Origin: Candidatus Bathyarchaeota archaeon
GTDB taxonomy: Archaea > Thermoproteota > Bathyarchaeia > 40CM-2-53-6
Reading direction: 5' to 3'
DNA length: 11,269 nucleotides
Assembly (NCBI GenBank): GCA_005882905.1
Contig: VBBG01000039.1
Span: 1 to 11,269 of the forward strand
The notes under the pieces were generated by a model that worked only from the letters and a program-made list of their open reading frames with translations, searched no databases and was not told where the DNA came from. Shown one piece after another: positions 5,803 to 11,269 of this stretch; positions within the stretch are counted from its first letter, which is position 1, and the number at the start of each line of letters is the position of its first letter. The position numbers were made by a program, and so were the translations under genes.

Positions 5803-6131
5803 TACGCAACATCGGACTAGAGGTCAAACCGCCAAAATCCGGATGCAACGATCCTGCATGCCCCTACCATGGGAACGTCTCCGTCAGGGGAAGAGTCTTC
5901 GAAGGAACAGTCTCAACCTCAAAATCCCCAAGAACGGTCTCTGTAGAACGAGCCTATCTCCACTATTATCCAAAATACAACCGGCACGAGCGGCGCAGGA
6001 GCAAGACCCTAGCCCACAACCCTCCATGCATATCCGCAACGACAGGCGATCACGTGACAATCGCTGAGTGCCGACCCCTCAGCAAGGAAGTCTCCTTTGT
6101 CGTTATCGACAGAAAGGGAGTGGCAGAGTAG
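5796..6131 (+). CDS. rps17: Small-subunit ribosomal protein uS17
   Basis: A 111-residue protein, the archaeal uS17 that binds 16S rRNA early in assembly. It has the N-terminal NIGLEVKPPKSGC and CNDPACPYHG insert typical of archaeal members (Cys 17 and 22), followed by the OB-fold strands RGRVFEGTVSTSKSPRTVSVE, LHYYPKYNRHERRRSKTLAHNPPC and GDHVTIAECRPLSKEVSFVV. The ATG at 5796 overlaps the Rpp29 stop in another frame, which is consistent with coupling. Confidence 0.96.
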   Translation: MVVRNIGLEVKPPKSGCNDPACPYHGNVSVRGRVFEGTVSTSKSPRTVSVERAYLHYYPKYNRHERRRSKTLAHNPPCISATTGDHVTIAECRPLSKEVSFVVIDRKGVAE

Positions 6132-6133
6132 AC

Positions 6134-6571
6134 ATGCCAGCACCGAAGACAAGGGCCGTCAGCGCCCGTGGAATGGTCGAATACAGGCCAAGAATTGCCA
6201 GAGGCCTACCAGTCGGCTCTCGGATGACCTGCGCGGATAACACCGGCGCGAAAGAGCTGAAGCTGATAAACGTACGGGGATACCACGGACGCCTCCGCAG
6301 GGTCCCCGCTGCTTGCGTCGGGGATATGATAATGGTCTCAGTCACCAAGGGTGCCCCCGATCTTAGGAGACAAGTCTTTCCAGCCGTCGTTGTCAGACAG
6401 GCAAGAGCGTTGCGAAGGCCCGACGGGACGCGACTCTCCTTCGAGGACAACGCCGCCGTAATCATGACGCCCGAGGGAGAAATGAAAGGAACAGAGATCA
6501 GAGGACCAGTCGCGCGCGAAGCCGCAGAGAGATGGCCCCGAGTAGCAAATCTAGCCTCGACAGTGATATAG
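6134..6571 (+). CDS. rpl14: Large-subunit ribosomal protein uL14
   Basis: A 145-residue uL14, which forms an intersubunit bridge and the binding surface for anti-association factors. The core signature MTCADNTGAKELKLINVRGY is clear, followed by RLRRVPAACVGDMIMVSVTKG, the PAVVVRQ strand, FEDNAAVIMTPEGEMKGTEIRGPVAREAAERWPRVANLAS. The N-terminal extension (residues 1-29, with AVSARGMVEYRPRIARGLPVG) is of the archaeal type and longer than in bacteria. The frame is open upstream to 6068, but the ATG at 6134 two bases after the uS17 stop fits the family, with GGGAGTGG at 6116-6123 as ribosome-binding site. Confidence 0.96.
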   Translation: MPAPKTRAVSARGMVEYRPRIARGLPVGSRMTCADNTGAKELKLINVRGYHGRLRRVPAACVGDMIMVSVTKGAPDLRRQVFPAVVVRQARALRRPDGTRLSFEDNAAVIMTPEGEMKGTEIRGPVAREAAERWPRVANLASTVI

Positions 6572-6574
6572 AGA

Positions 6575-6946
6575 TTGACAAGCTCAAAGCCGTCAAAACA
6601 GAGAAAACTCCTCTTCCAGGCTCCGAAGCACAGACAACGGAGAAGGCTCTCAGCTCGACTCTCGAACGATCTGACCGGTAGACACAGAATCAGAAGAGTC
6701 CCACTCAGAACCGGCGACAGAGTCCGCATAATGCGGGGAGAATTCGCAGGACTCGAAGGAAAAGTCGAGCGAGTGGAATATTCTACCGGAAGGATCTTCG
6801 TCGAAGGAATGACACGAGAAAAGGTGGCTGGCGTCTCATCAAAGCTTCCAGTACACTCCAGCAAGGTGCTCATTACCGAACTGAACCTATCGGACAAGTG
6901 GCGGAGCGGAATATTGTCCGAGAAGGCAAAGAGCGCGGAGGCATAG
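6575..6946 (+). CDS. rpl24: Large-subunit ribosomal protein uL24
   Basis: A 123-residue uL24, an assembly-initiator protein near the exit tunnel. It has a very basic N-terminus (SKPSKQRKLLFQAPKHRQRRR), then LSNDLTGRHRIRRVPLRTGDRVRIMRG and a KOW motif at about 46-64 (RTGDRVRIMRGEFAGLEGKV), typical of the archaeal form. The start is a TTG at 6575, placed seven bases after GTGAT (6563-6567) and three bases after the uL14 stop. No ATG occurs near the expected N-terminus, so the rare start is well supported by the homology. Confidence 0.95.
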   Translation: MTSSKPSKQRKLLFQAPKHRQRRRLSARLSNDLTGRHRIRRVPLRTGDRVRIMRGEFAGLEGKVERVEYSTGRIFVEGMTREKVAGVSSKLPVHSSKVLITELNLSDKWRSGILSEKAKSAEA

Positions 6947-6949
6947 AAA

Positions 6950-7699
6950 GTGGCGAGAAAATCTGGACCCAGACAGCTGAAACGAGAACCGGCCCCAGGA
7001 TTCTGGCCGATACGTCGGAAGGAAATGGCTTGGGCACCCATGACCAGACCCGGTCCGCACCGTCGCGATAGAAGCCTCCCACTCGTCATCGTCATACGTG
7101 AGAATCTGGGATACGCAAGAACCGCAAAAGAGGCGATCCACATCATCAGTACTGGCAGAGTCAAAGTCGACGGAGTCGTCCGAAGAGACCATAGATTCCC
7201 AGTGGGCCTAATGGACGTGCTACAGATCGAGGGTTCCCCCCAGAGCTTTCGGATTCTACCCAGACCCAACAAAGGACTGACCACCGTACCCATCGAAAAG
7301 GGAGAGTCCGAATTCAAGCTCTGCAAGATAGTTGGAAAGAAAACCGTTGAAGGCGGGCGGACCCAGCTCAACTTTCACGACGGGCGCAACCTGATTCTTC
7401 AAGCTCGCGAGCCAAGACAGAAACCTGGAGAGGAGTACGCAGTTGGAGGCGCAATACAACTAGGACTCCCCGAACAAAAAATAGTCGGCCACATCCCATT
7501 CCAGACGGGAGCTATCGGTCTCGTCGTCGATGGACGAAACCAAGGACACTTCGGCAAGATCTTCTCAATAACACCAGGAACCCACGCGCGTCGGAAGGGA
7601 GGTAGGATCGAGACGACAGACGAGGCATTCGAGACCCCCGCAGCCTACGTGATACCTATTGGCATGGGAACGCCCCTCATCGGGCTAGGAAAACAGTAG
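6950..7699 (+). CDS. rps4e: Small-subunit ribosomal protein eS4
   Basis: A 249-residue protein of the eS4 family, found only in archaea and eukaryotes. The N-terminal LKREPAPGFWPIRRKEMAW block is followed by an S4-type RNA-binding domain (LPLVIVIRENLGYARTAKEAIHII...VKVDGVVRRD, about 43-80), the central FPVGLMDVLQI region, and a C-terminal KOW-like segment (GAIGLVVDGRNQGHFGKI). It starts at GTG 6950, eight bases after GGAGG (6937-6941). Starting at the first ATG (7025) would cut the conserved PGFWP block, so the GTG is preferred. It ends one base before uL5. Confidence 0.96.
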   Translation: MARKSGPRQLKREPAPGFWPIRRKEMAWAPMTRPGPHRRDRSLPLVIVIRENLGYARTAKEAIHIISTGRVKVDGVVRRDHRFPVGLMDVLQIEGSPQSFRILPRPNKGLTTVPIEKGESEFKLCKIVGKKTVEGGRTQLNFHDGRNLILQAREPRQKPGEEYAVGGAIQLGLPEQKIVGHIPFQTGAIGLVVDGRNQGHFGKIFSITPGTHARRKGGRIETTDEAFETPAAYVIPIGMGTPLIGLGKQ

Positions 7700-7700
7700 A

Positions 7701-8240
7701 ATGTCCAAACCCAAAGGTGACGATGAAGTGAGTAATCCCTTACGCGTCGTTAGGATCGAAAAGGTCACCCTGAACATAGCGACAGGCAAATCCGGGGAAC
7801 CCTTAGAAAAGGCGAAGAAAGTTCTCAACCAGCTGACTGCAAGGACCCCAGCAACAAAGAAGGCGAAAAAAGCCATCAAGGACTTTGGAGTGAGAAAAGG
7901 AGAACCAATAGCCGCGGTCGTGACGCTCAGGGGAAAAGACGCAGGCGAATTCTTGAGAAGAGCCCTAGACGCGGTCAGCAACAAAGTCAACGAGTCCAGC
8001 TTCGACGAGTATGGCAACTTCTCCTTCGGAATCAAGGAGCATATCGAGATCCCCGGAACCAGGTACGTCCCCGAGCTGGGAATATTCGGAGCAACCATTC
8101 ACGTGACGCTCGGACGCCCGGGATACCGGATTAGATCCCGCGGAATACGGCCGGCCAAGATAGGGCACAACCACTACGTGTCCCGAGCGGAAGCGGTAAC
8201 GTTCATGCAGAACAACTTCGGCACAAACATAGCAAGCTGA
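7701..8240 (+). CDS. rpl5: Large-subunit ribosomal protein uL5
   Basis: A 179-residue uL5, which binds 5S rRNA and contacts the P-site tRNA in the central protuberance. Visible are VVRIEKVTLNIATGKSGEPLEKAKKVLNQLT, the ARTPATKKAKKAIKDFGVRKGEPIAAVVTLRG stretch, and FSFGIKEHIEIPGTRYVPELGIFG. The ATG lies one base after the eS4 stop. The first ten or so residues (KPKGDDEVS) are a short, less conserved leader before the core. Confidence 0.96.
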   Translation: MSKPKGDDEVSNPLRVVRIEKVTLNIATGKSGEPLEKAKKVLNQLTARTPATKKAKKAIKDFGVRKGEPIAAVVTLRGKDAGEFLRRALDAVSNKVNESSFDEYGNFSFGIKEHIEIPGTRYVPELGIFGATIHVTLGRPGYRIRSRGIRPAKIGHNHYVSRAEAVTFMQNNFGTNIAS

Positions 8241-8247
8241 ACCGGAC

Positions 8248-8412
8248 ATGGCCAAGATCAAACCAAAGAAGCAGAGGAAGTATGGGAAGGGTGCTCGCCC
8301 CTGCAAACGATGCGGCCAGTACGGTCCGATCGTCAGAAAATACGGACTCAACTTTTGCAGACAATGCTTCAGAGAAGTAGCAGTAGGCCTCGGATTCAAG
8401 AAATACATGTGA
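8248..8412 (+). CDS. rps14: Small-subunit ribosomal protein uS14 (zinc-binding form)
   Basis: A 54-residue gene that I translated by hand. Two CxxC pairs (Cys19/Cys22 in CKRC, Cys37/Cys40 in CRQC) form the zinc site of the short archaeal uS14. The GARPCKRCGQYGPIVRKYGLNFCRQCFREVA block and the GLGFKKYM ending are typical of this family, which sits in the small-subunit head. It starts seven bases after uL5 and ends six bases before uS8, the normal place for uS14 in archaeal ribosomal clusters. Confidence 0.95.
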   Translation: MAKIKPKKQRKYGKGARPCKRCGQYGPIVRKYGLNFCRQCFREVAVGLGFKKYM

Positions 8413-8418
8413 CAACTC

Positions 8419-8802
8419 ATGGAACCAATATCAAACATGTTCTCATCCATCCTCAACAACGAGCGGAGACACAAGCACGAGTGTATCGTCTATCCCGCAT
8501 CCAAACTGATGGGACAGGTTCTCCGGGTCATGCAGAAATATGGCTACGTGGGAGAGTTCGAGTTCGTGGACGACGGCAGAGGAGGAAAATTCAAGATTCA
8601 GCTCTTGGGACGGGTCAACAACTGCGGCAGCGTACGACCAAGATTCTCCACCACAATAGGCGAATTCGAAAAATGGGGCAGACGATACCTTCCCTCGCGA
8701 GACGTCGGCATCCTCATACTGACAACCCCGAAAGGAGTCTTGGCACACAAAGAGGCACGCGAAGCGGGCTCAGGCGGACAACTCCTCGGATACGTCTTCT
8801 AG
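8419..8802 (+). CDS. rps8: Small-subunit ribosomal protein uS8
   Basis: A 127-residue uS8, a primary binder of the 16S rRNA central domain. The recognisable parts are YPASKLMGQVLRVMQKYGYVGEFEFVDDGRGGKF, the middle INNCG-like VNNCGSVRPRFS, and the C-terminal TTPKGVLAHKEAREAGSGGQLLGYVF. The ATG at 8419 gives MEPISNMFSSILNNERR, matching the usual archaeal N-terminal helix, which commonly carries DPLANAL; the match there is loose. The TAG at 8800 is followed by uL6 with no ordinary start codon. Confidence 0.96.
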   Translation: MEPISNMFSSILNNERRHKHECIVYPASKLMGQVLRVMQKYGYVGEFEFVDDGRGGKFKIQLLGRVNNCGSVRPRFSTTIGEFEKWGRRYLPSRDVGILILTTPKGVLAHKEAREAGSGGQLLGYVF

Positions 8803-8815
8803 AGGGCGAGGAACC

Positions 8816-9388
8816 ACGGCACGATTTGAGACTCTTCAGAGAACCCTTCAGGTACCAGAAAACGTCAGCGTACAAATAGAGGGCCGAATTGTAAAAGTGA
8901 AGGGGCCACTAGGCGCCCTCGTCGAGGACCTTTCACACCTGCCAGTCTCACTCAGCGTCGAACAGAACCAGGTCCGGCTACAGACCGTGTGGCCGCGGAA
9001 GCGAGAGATTGGAATGCTGGGAACCGCCGCCGCCCATGTAAGAAACATGATCAAAGGGGTCACGCAGGGATACAAGTACGATCTGCGGACTGTCTACGCC
9101 CACTTTGCCATCACGGTAAAAGTGGACGAGAAGGCGAAGGTCTTGAAGATTGAGAACTTCACAGGCGAGAAGACGCCCAGGTACGCACAGATCCTCGATG
9201 GCGTGAAAGTTGCCATCAAGGGCGATGACATATCAGTTGAAGGCGTAGACCTGAACTCTGTAAGCCAAACGGCCGCGAATATTCAGGATAGCACGAAGAT
9301 CAAAGAGAAGGATCTGCGGGTCTTCCTCGACGGAATCTACATCTCCGCAAAAGGACCCGCGCATTCGCCGCATAGCCCGTCAAAGTGA
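8816..9388 (+). CDS. rpl6: Large-subunit ribosomal protein uL6 (apparent non-canonical ACG start)
   Basis: uL6 supports the factor-binding base of the large subunit. Two repeated alpha/beta domains are evident: LQVPENVSVQIEGRIVKVKGP at the N-terminus, HVRNMIKGVTQGYKYDLRTVYAHFA in the middle, then QILDGVKVAIKGDDISVEGVD, VSQTAANIQDSTKI and FLDGIYI near the end. The frame is open from 8723 but holds no ATG, GTG or TTG before GTG 8897, which would delete the conserved first strands. ACG at 8816, four bases after GAGG (8808-8811) and 13 bases after the uS8 stop, gives a natural MARFETLQRTLQVPEN-type N-terminus and 190 residues, normal for archaea. A true ATG misread as ACG is the alternative. Gene identity is certain; the start is inferred. 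Confidence 0.9.
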   Translation, partial: TARFETLQRTLQVPENVSVQIEGRIVKVKGPLGALVEDLSHLPVSLSVEQNQVRLQTVWPRKREIGMLGTAAAHVRNMIKGVTQGYKYDLRTVYAHFAITVKVDEKAKVLKIENFTGEKTPRYAQILDGVKVAIKGDDISVEGVDLNSVSQTAANIQDSTKIKEKDLRVFLDGIYISAKGPAHSPHSPSK

Positions 9389-9393
9389 GAATG

Positions 9394-9873
9394 ATGAAGA
9401 GTTCAAAGCCCGAATTCAAGCGCCAGGAGAGCTGGCGGTACAAGAGAGTGGCGGAAAACTGGCGTCGACCGCGTGGAGTCACGAGTAAGATGCGGAAAGA
9501 GGAGAGCGGGTTCCCTGCGAAGGTAAAGGTGGGATACGGATCCATCACATCTGCGAGAGGCCTCCATCCCAGAGGGCTGGTCGAACACCTCGTCTGGCGC
9601 GAGTCAGAACTCGAGAAGCTCGATGCGAAGGTACACATCATCAGGATCGCCGCGCGGGTTGGCGAGAGAAAGCGGATAGGGATCATCGCCAAGGCGAAAG
9701 AGCAGAATTTTCATATCGCAAACCCTGGAAAGGGAGAGAGTCGACCAGTAGCTGAGACAGTCGAGGAAAGGGAACCGGTCCCTACTGAAACTCCAGTTGA
9801 GGAGCCAACTGAACAAGTCGAGGATGCTGAGGATGGCGAAGAGAAGTCTGTGACCGGAGAGGATTCTGAATGA
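9394..9873 (+). CDS. rpl32e: Large-subunit ribosomal protein eL32
   Basis: An archaeal/eukaryotic eL32 of about 159 residues. The core reads KPEFKRQESWRYKRVAENWRRPRG, SKMRKEESGFPAKVKVGYGS and GLHPRGLVEHLVWRESELEKLDAKVHIIRIAARVGERKRIGIIAKAKE. After about residue 110 there is a tail of some 50 residues rich in Glu, Pro and Thr, acidic and probably disordered; most archaeal eL32 proteins end soon after the core. Three starts are possible: GTG 9385 (overlapping the uL6 stop), ATG 9391 and ATG 9394. I prefer 9394 because GTGA (9385-9388) then sits five bases upstream as ribosome-binding site. Confidence 0.93.
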   Translation: MKSSKPEFKRQESWRYKRVAENWRRPRGVTSKMRKEESGFPAKVKVGYGSITSARGLHPRGLVEHLVWRESELEKLDAKVHIIRIAARVGERKRIGIIAKAKEQNFHIANPGKGESRPVAETVEEREPVPTETPVEEPTEQVEDAEDGEEKSVTGEDSE

Positions 9874-10298
9874 GCCTCAAGAGCCAGAGGAGACTCGCCG
9901 CTGATCTTCTGGGTGGAGGCTTGAACAGGGTCTGGATCGACCCTGAAGATATCGATAGGGTTCAGTCGGCGATAACGCGCGACGAGGTCAAGAAGCTTAT
10001 CCGCGAGGGGAGCATAAGCTTGCTACCGAAGACGGGGGTCAGCAGAGGACGCGTGAGGGCTCGGTCTGGTCGGCGAAAGAAGGCAGGCAGCCGTAAGGGC
10101 GGCCAGAAGCCTGGCAAGGAGGCCTGGGTTCTCAAAATACGAGCGATCCGCCGACATCTACGCTGGCTTAGAGACAAGAGACAGTTAGCCCCTGGCGGCT
10201 ACAAGACTCTGCTCGCCTTGGCCAAGGGGGGTGTGTTTAGGAGCGGGTCTCACGTCGACGAGTATGTAAAGGCCCATCACTTGGTGAGGAAGCGGTAG
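9870..10298 (+). CDS. rpl19e: Large-subunit ribosomal protein eL19
   Basis: A 142-residue eL19, an archaeal/eukaryotic protein that forms an intersubunit bridge. The opening LKSQRRLAADLLGGGLNRVWIDPED is diagnostic, followed by AITRDEVKKLIREGSI, the extremely basic RGRVRARSGRRKKAGSRKGGQKPG linker, and a helical end (RAIRRHLRWLRDKRQL...GGYKTLLALAKGGVFRS). The ATG overlaps the eL32 stop in an ATGA arrangement (9870-9873), so translation is probably coupled. From this gene onward third codon positions favour G and T, unlike uL22-uS8. Confidence 0.96.
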   Translation: MSLKSQRRLAADLLGGGLNRVWIDPEDIDRVQSAITRDEVKKLIREGSISLLPKTGVSRGRVRARSGRRKKAGSRKGGQKPGKEAWVLKIRAIRRHLRWLRDKRQLAPGGYKTLLALAKGGVFRSGSHVDEYVKAHHLVRKR

Positions 10299-10302
10299 GA
10301 CT

Positions 10303-10899
10303 TTGGCTGACGGTCCACGTTATGCGGTCCCATACCGGCGTAGGCGGGAGGGTAGGACGGACTATAAGCTTCGCCGTGCCCTAGTCAGGTCGGGAAAGCC
10401 GAGGGCCGTCGTCCGGCTTACCAACAAGTACGTCATCGTTCAGGTCTCAGAGGCGGACATCCGGGGGGATATTGTTAGAGCATCGGCATCCTCGCGGGAA
10501 CTTGCGAAGCTTGGCTGGAAGGGTGGGGCTGGGAATCTGCCTGCGGCGTATCTGACGGGTGTTCTTGCTGCGCGACGGGCGGTTGATCGGGGTGTTAAGG
10601 AGGCAGTTCTCGATATCGGTCTTAGGGGTCCGACTAAGGGATCAAAGGTTTTTGCGGCTTTGAAAGGATTGGCCGATTCGGGGCTGATTGTTCCACACTC
10701 TGATGGTCCCTTGCCTCCGATGGAGAGGATCAACGGCTCGCACATTGCGGCCTACGCCAAGTCGTTGGTTGGGGCGCAGGAGTTGTACAGGAAGCGATTT
10801 GGCGCATATCTGGGTCGCGGGCTGAAGCCGGAGGACTTGTCGGGCCATTTCGAGCAGGTTAGAAAGAATGTGATGGCCGCGTCGTTGGGGACTTCTTGA
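10303..10899 (+). CDS. rpl18: Large-subunit ribosomal protein uL18
   Basis: A 198-residue uL18 of the long archaeal type, which binds 5S rRNA together with uL5. Visible are YAVPYRRRREGRTDYKLRRALVRSGKPRAVVRLTNKYVIVQV, GAGNLPAAYLTGVLAARRAVDRGVKEAVLDIGLR, KGSKVFAALKGLADSGLIVPH and the NGSHIAAYAKSL region. The TTG start at 10303 is the only one that retains the conserved N-terminus; GGTAGGA (10294-10300) overlaps the eL19 stop as a possible ribosome-binding site. The TGA stop shares its A with the ATG of uS5. Confidence 0.96.
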   Translation: MADGPRYAVPYRRRREGRTDYKLRRALVRSGKPRAVVRLTNKYVIVQVSEADIRGDIVRASASSRELAKLGWKGGAGNLPAAYLTGVLAARRAVDRGVKEAVLDIGLRGPTKGSKVFAALKGLADSGLIVPHSDGPLPPMERINGSHIAAYAKSLVGAQELYRKRFGAYLGRGLKPEDLSGHFEQVRKNVMAASLGTS

Positions 10900-11269
10900 T
10901 GGGTCAGCGTCCGGGCCAAGAGGTCGGCTGGGTCCCTAAGACGAAGCTGGGCCGGCAGGTGCAGCAGGGCGAGATTGTGTCGATGGAGGAGATCTTCACG
11001 CAGGGGTTGAGGATCAAGGAGCCGGAGATTGTGGATACCTTGTTGCCGAATATTCAGCAGGAGGTTTTGGGGATTGGTTTTGTCCAGAAGCAGACCGACG
11101 CGGGGGAGAGATCGCGGTTCCGGGCGATCGTGGCCGTCGGGAATGGGGATGGCTATATCGGGCTGGGGGAGGGGAAGGCTCGCCAGGTCCGGACTGCTAT
11201 CGACAAGGGGACTGTCCAGGCGAAGTTGAATGTTATTCCTATCCGTCGGGGTTGTGGGAGTTGGGAGTG
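10899..11269 (+). CDS. rps5: Small-subunit ribosomal protein uS5 (3' part beyond window)
   Basis: The first 123 residues of uS5, which helps maintain decoding accuracy. The archaeal N-terminal region (GWVPKTKLGRQVQQGEIVSMEEIFTQGLRIKEPEIVDTLLP) is followed by the start of the dsRNA-binding-like S5 domain, RFRAIVAVGNGDGYIGLGEGKARQVRTAI (about 73-101), and NVIPIRRGCGSWE at the edge. Archaeal uS5 normally runs to about 200-220 residues. The ATG overlaps the uL18 stop by one base (TGATG). Third positions are strongly G/T biased (gtt, ttg, ggg). Confidence 0.95.
   Translation, partial: MGQRPGQEVGWVPKTKLGRQVQQGEIVSMEEIFTQGLRIKEPEIVDTLLPNIQQEVLGIGFVQKQTDAGERSRFRAIVAVGNGDGYIGLGEGKARQVRTAIDKGTVQAKLNVIPIRRGCGSWE

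Noticed and set aside
6068..6133. Upstream extension of uL14
   Set aside because: It overlaps the end of uS17 and is not in the family; the ATG at 6134 fits better.
6103..7371. Minus-strand 422-residue open frame, the longest in the window
   Set aside because: It is antisense to uL14, uL24 and eS4, all with clear homology; long antisense frames are common opposite such genes and no domain was recognised.
8310..8879. Plus-strand 189-residue open frame across uS14, uS8 and the uL6 start
   Set aside because: It is Arg-rich and in another frame of three recognised ribosomal genes.

Overview
The window is archaeal. It carries a long run of ribosomal protein genes in archaeal order, including the archaeal/eukaryotic-only proteins eS4, eL32 and eL19, the RNase P protein Rpp29 embedded in that run, and an Orc1/Cdc6 replication initiator. 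The extended N-terminus of uL14 and the large number of KaiC-like ATPases suggest a TACK-type archaeon, perhaps of the Bathyarchaeia. That placement is an impression from sequence style, not a phylogeny.

Layout. (1) Positions 3-1217, minus strand: an Orc1/Cdc6-type AAA+ protein, cut at its C-terminus by the window edge, with a canonical Walker A/B but unusual sensor-1 and arginine-finger positions. (2) Positions 1218-1858: about 640 bp without a convincing gene. It holds two diverged tandem copies of a roughly 240-bp unit, several hairpins and an AT-rich tract. It lies between the initiator's promoter side and the 3' end of the next cluster and is a candidate origin or regulatory region. (3) Positions 1859-3977, minus strand: a compact three-gene cassette. 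In transcription order it encodes an intact KaiC-like ATPase with a probable C-terminal frameshift, a KaiC-like protein that has lost its Walker A lysine and catalytic glutamates, and a small membrane-anchored winged-helix protein. This looks like a signalling or regulatory module and is the least ordinary part of the window. (4) Positions 3978-4144: a divergent intergenic region with a perfect 6-bp dyad and a TATA-like element. (5) Positions 4145-11269, plus strand: uL22, uS3, uL29, Rpp29, uS17, uL14, uL24, eS4, uL5, uS14, uS8, uL6, eL32, eL19, uL18 and uS5 (cut by the window edge), with gaps of a few bases or short overlaps, so presumably one or a few co-transcripts.

The ribosomal genes build both subunits, and Rpp29 serves tRNA 5' maturation. 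Compared with the common archaeal order, the genes that normally precede uL22 (uS19, uL2 and others) are absent, and the aIF1/SUI1 gene often found between uL29 and Rpp29 is missing. The uL6 reading frame has no ATG, GTG or TTG at its expected start; an ACG behind a purine-rich ribosome-binding sequence fits instead. Strand composition also changes without regard to transcription direction. The plus strand is C/A-rich from about 1.3 to 8.8 kb, and T/G-rich to its left and to its right.
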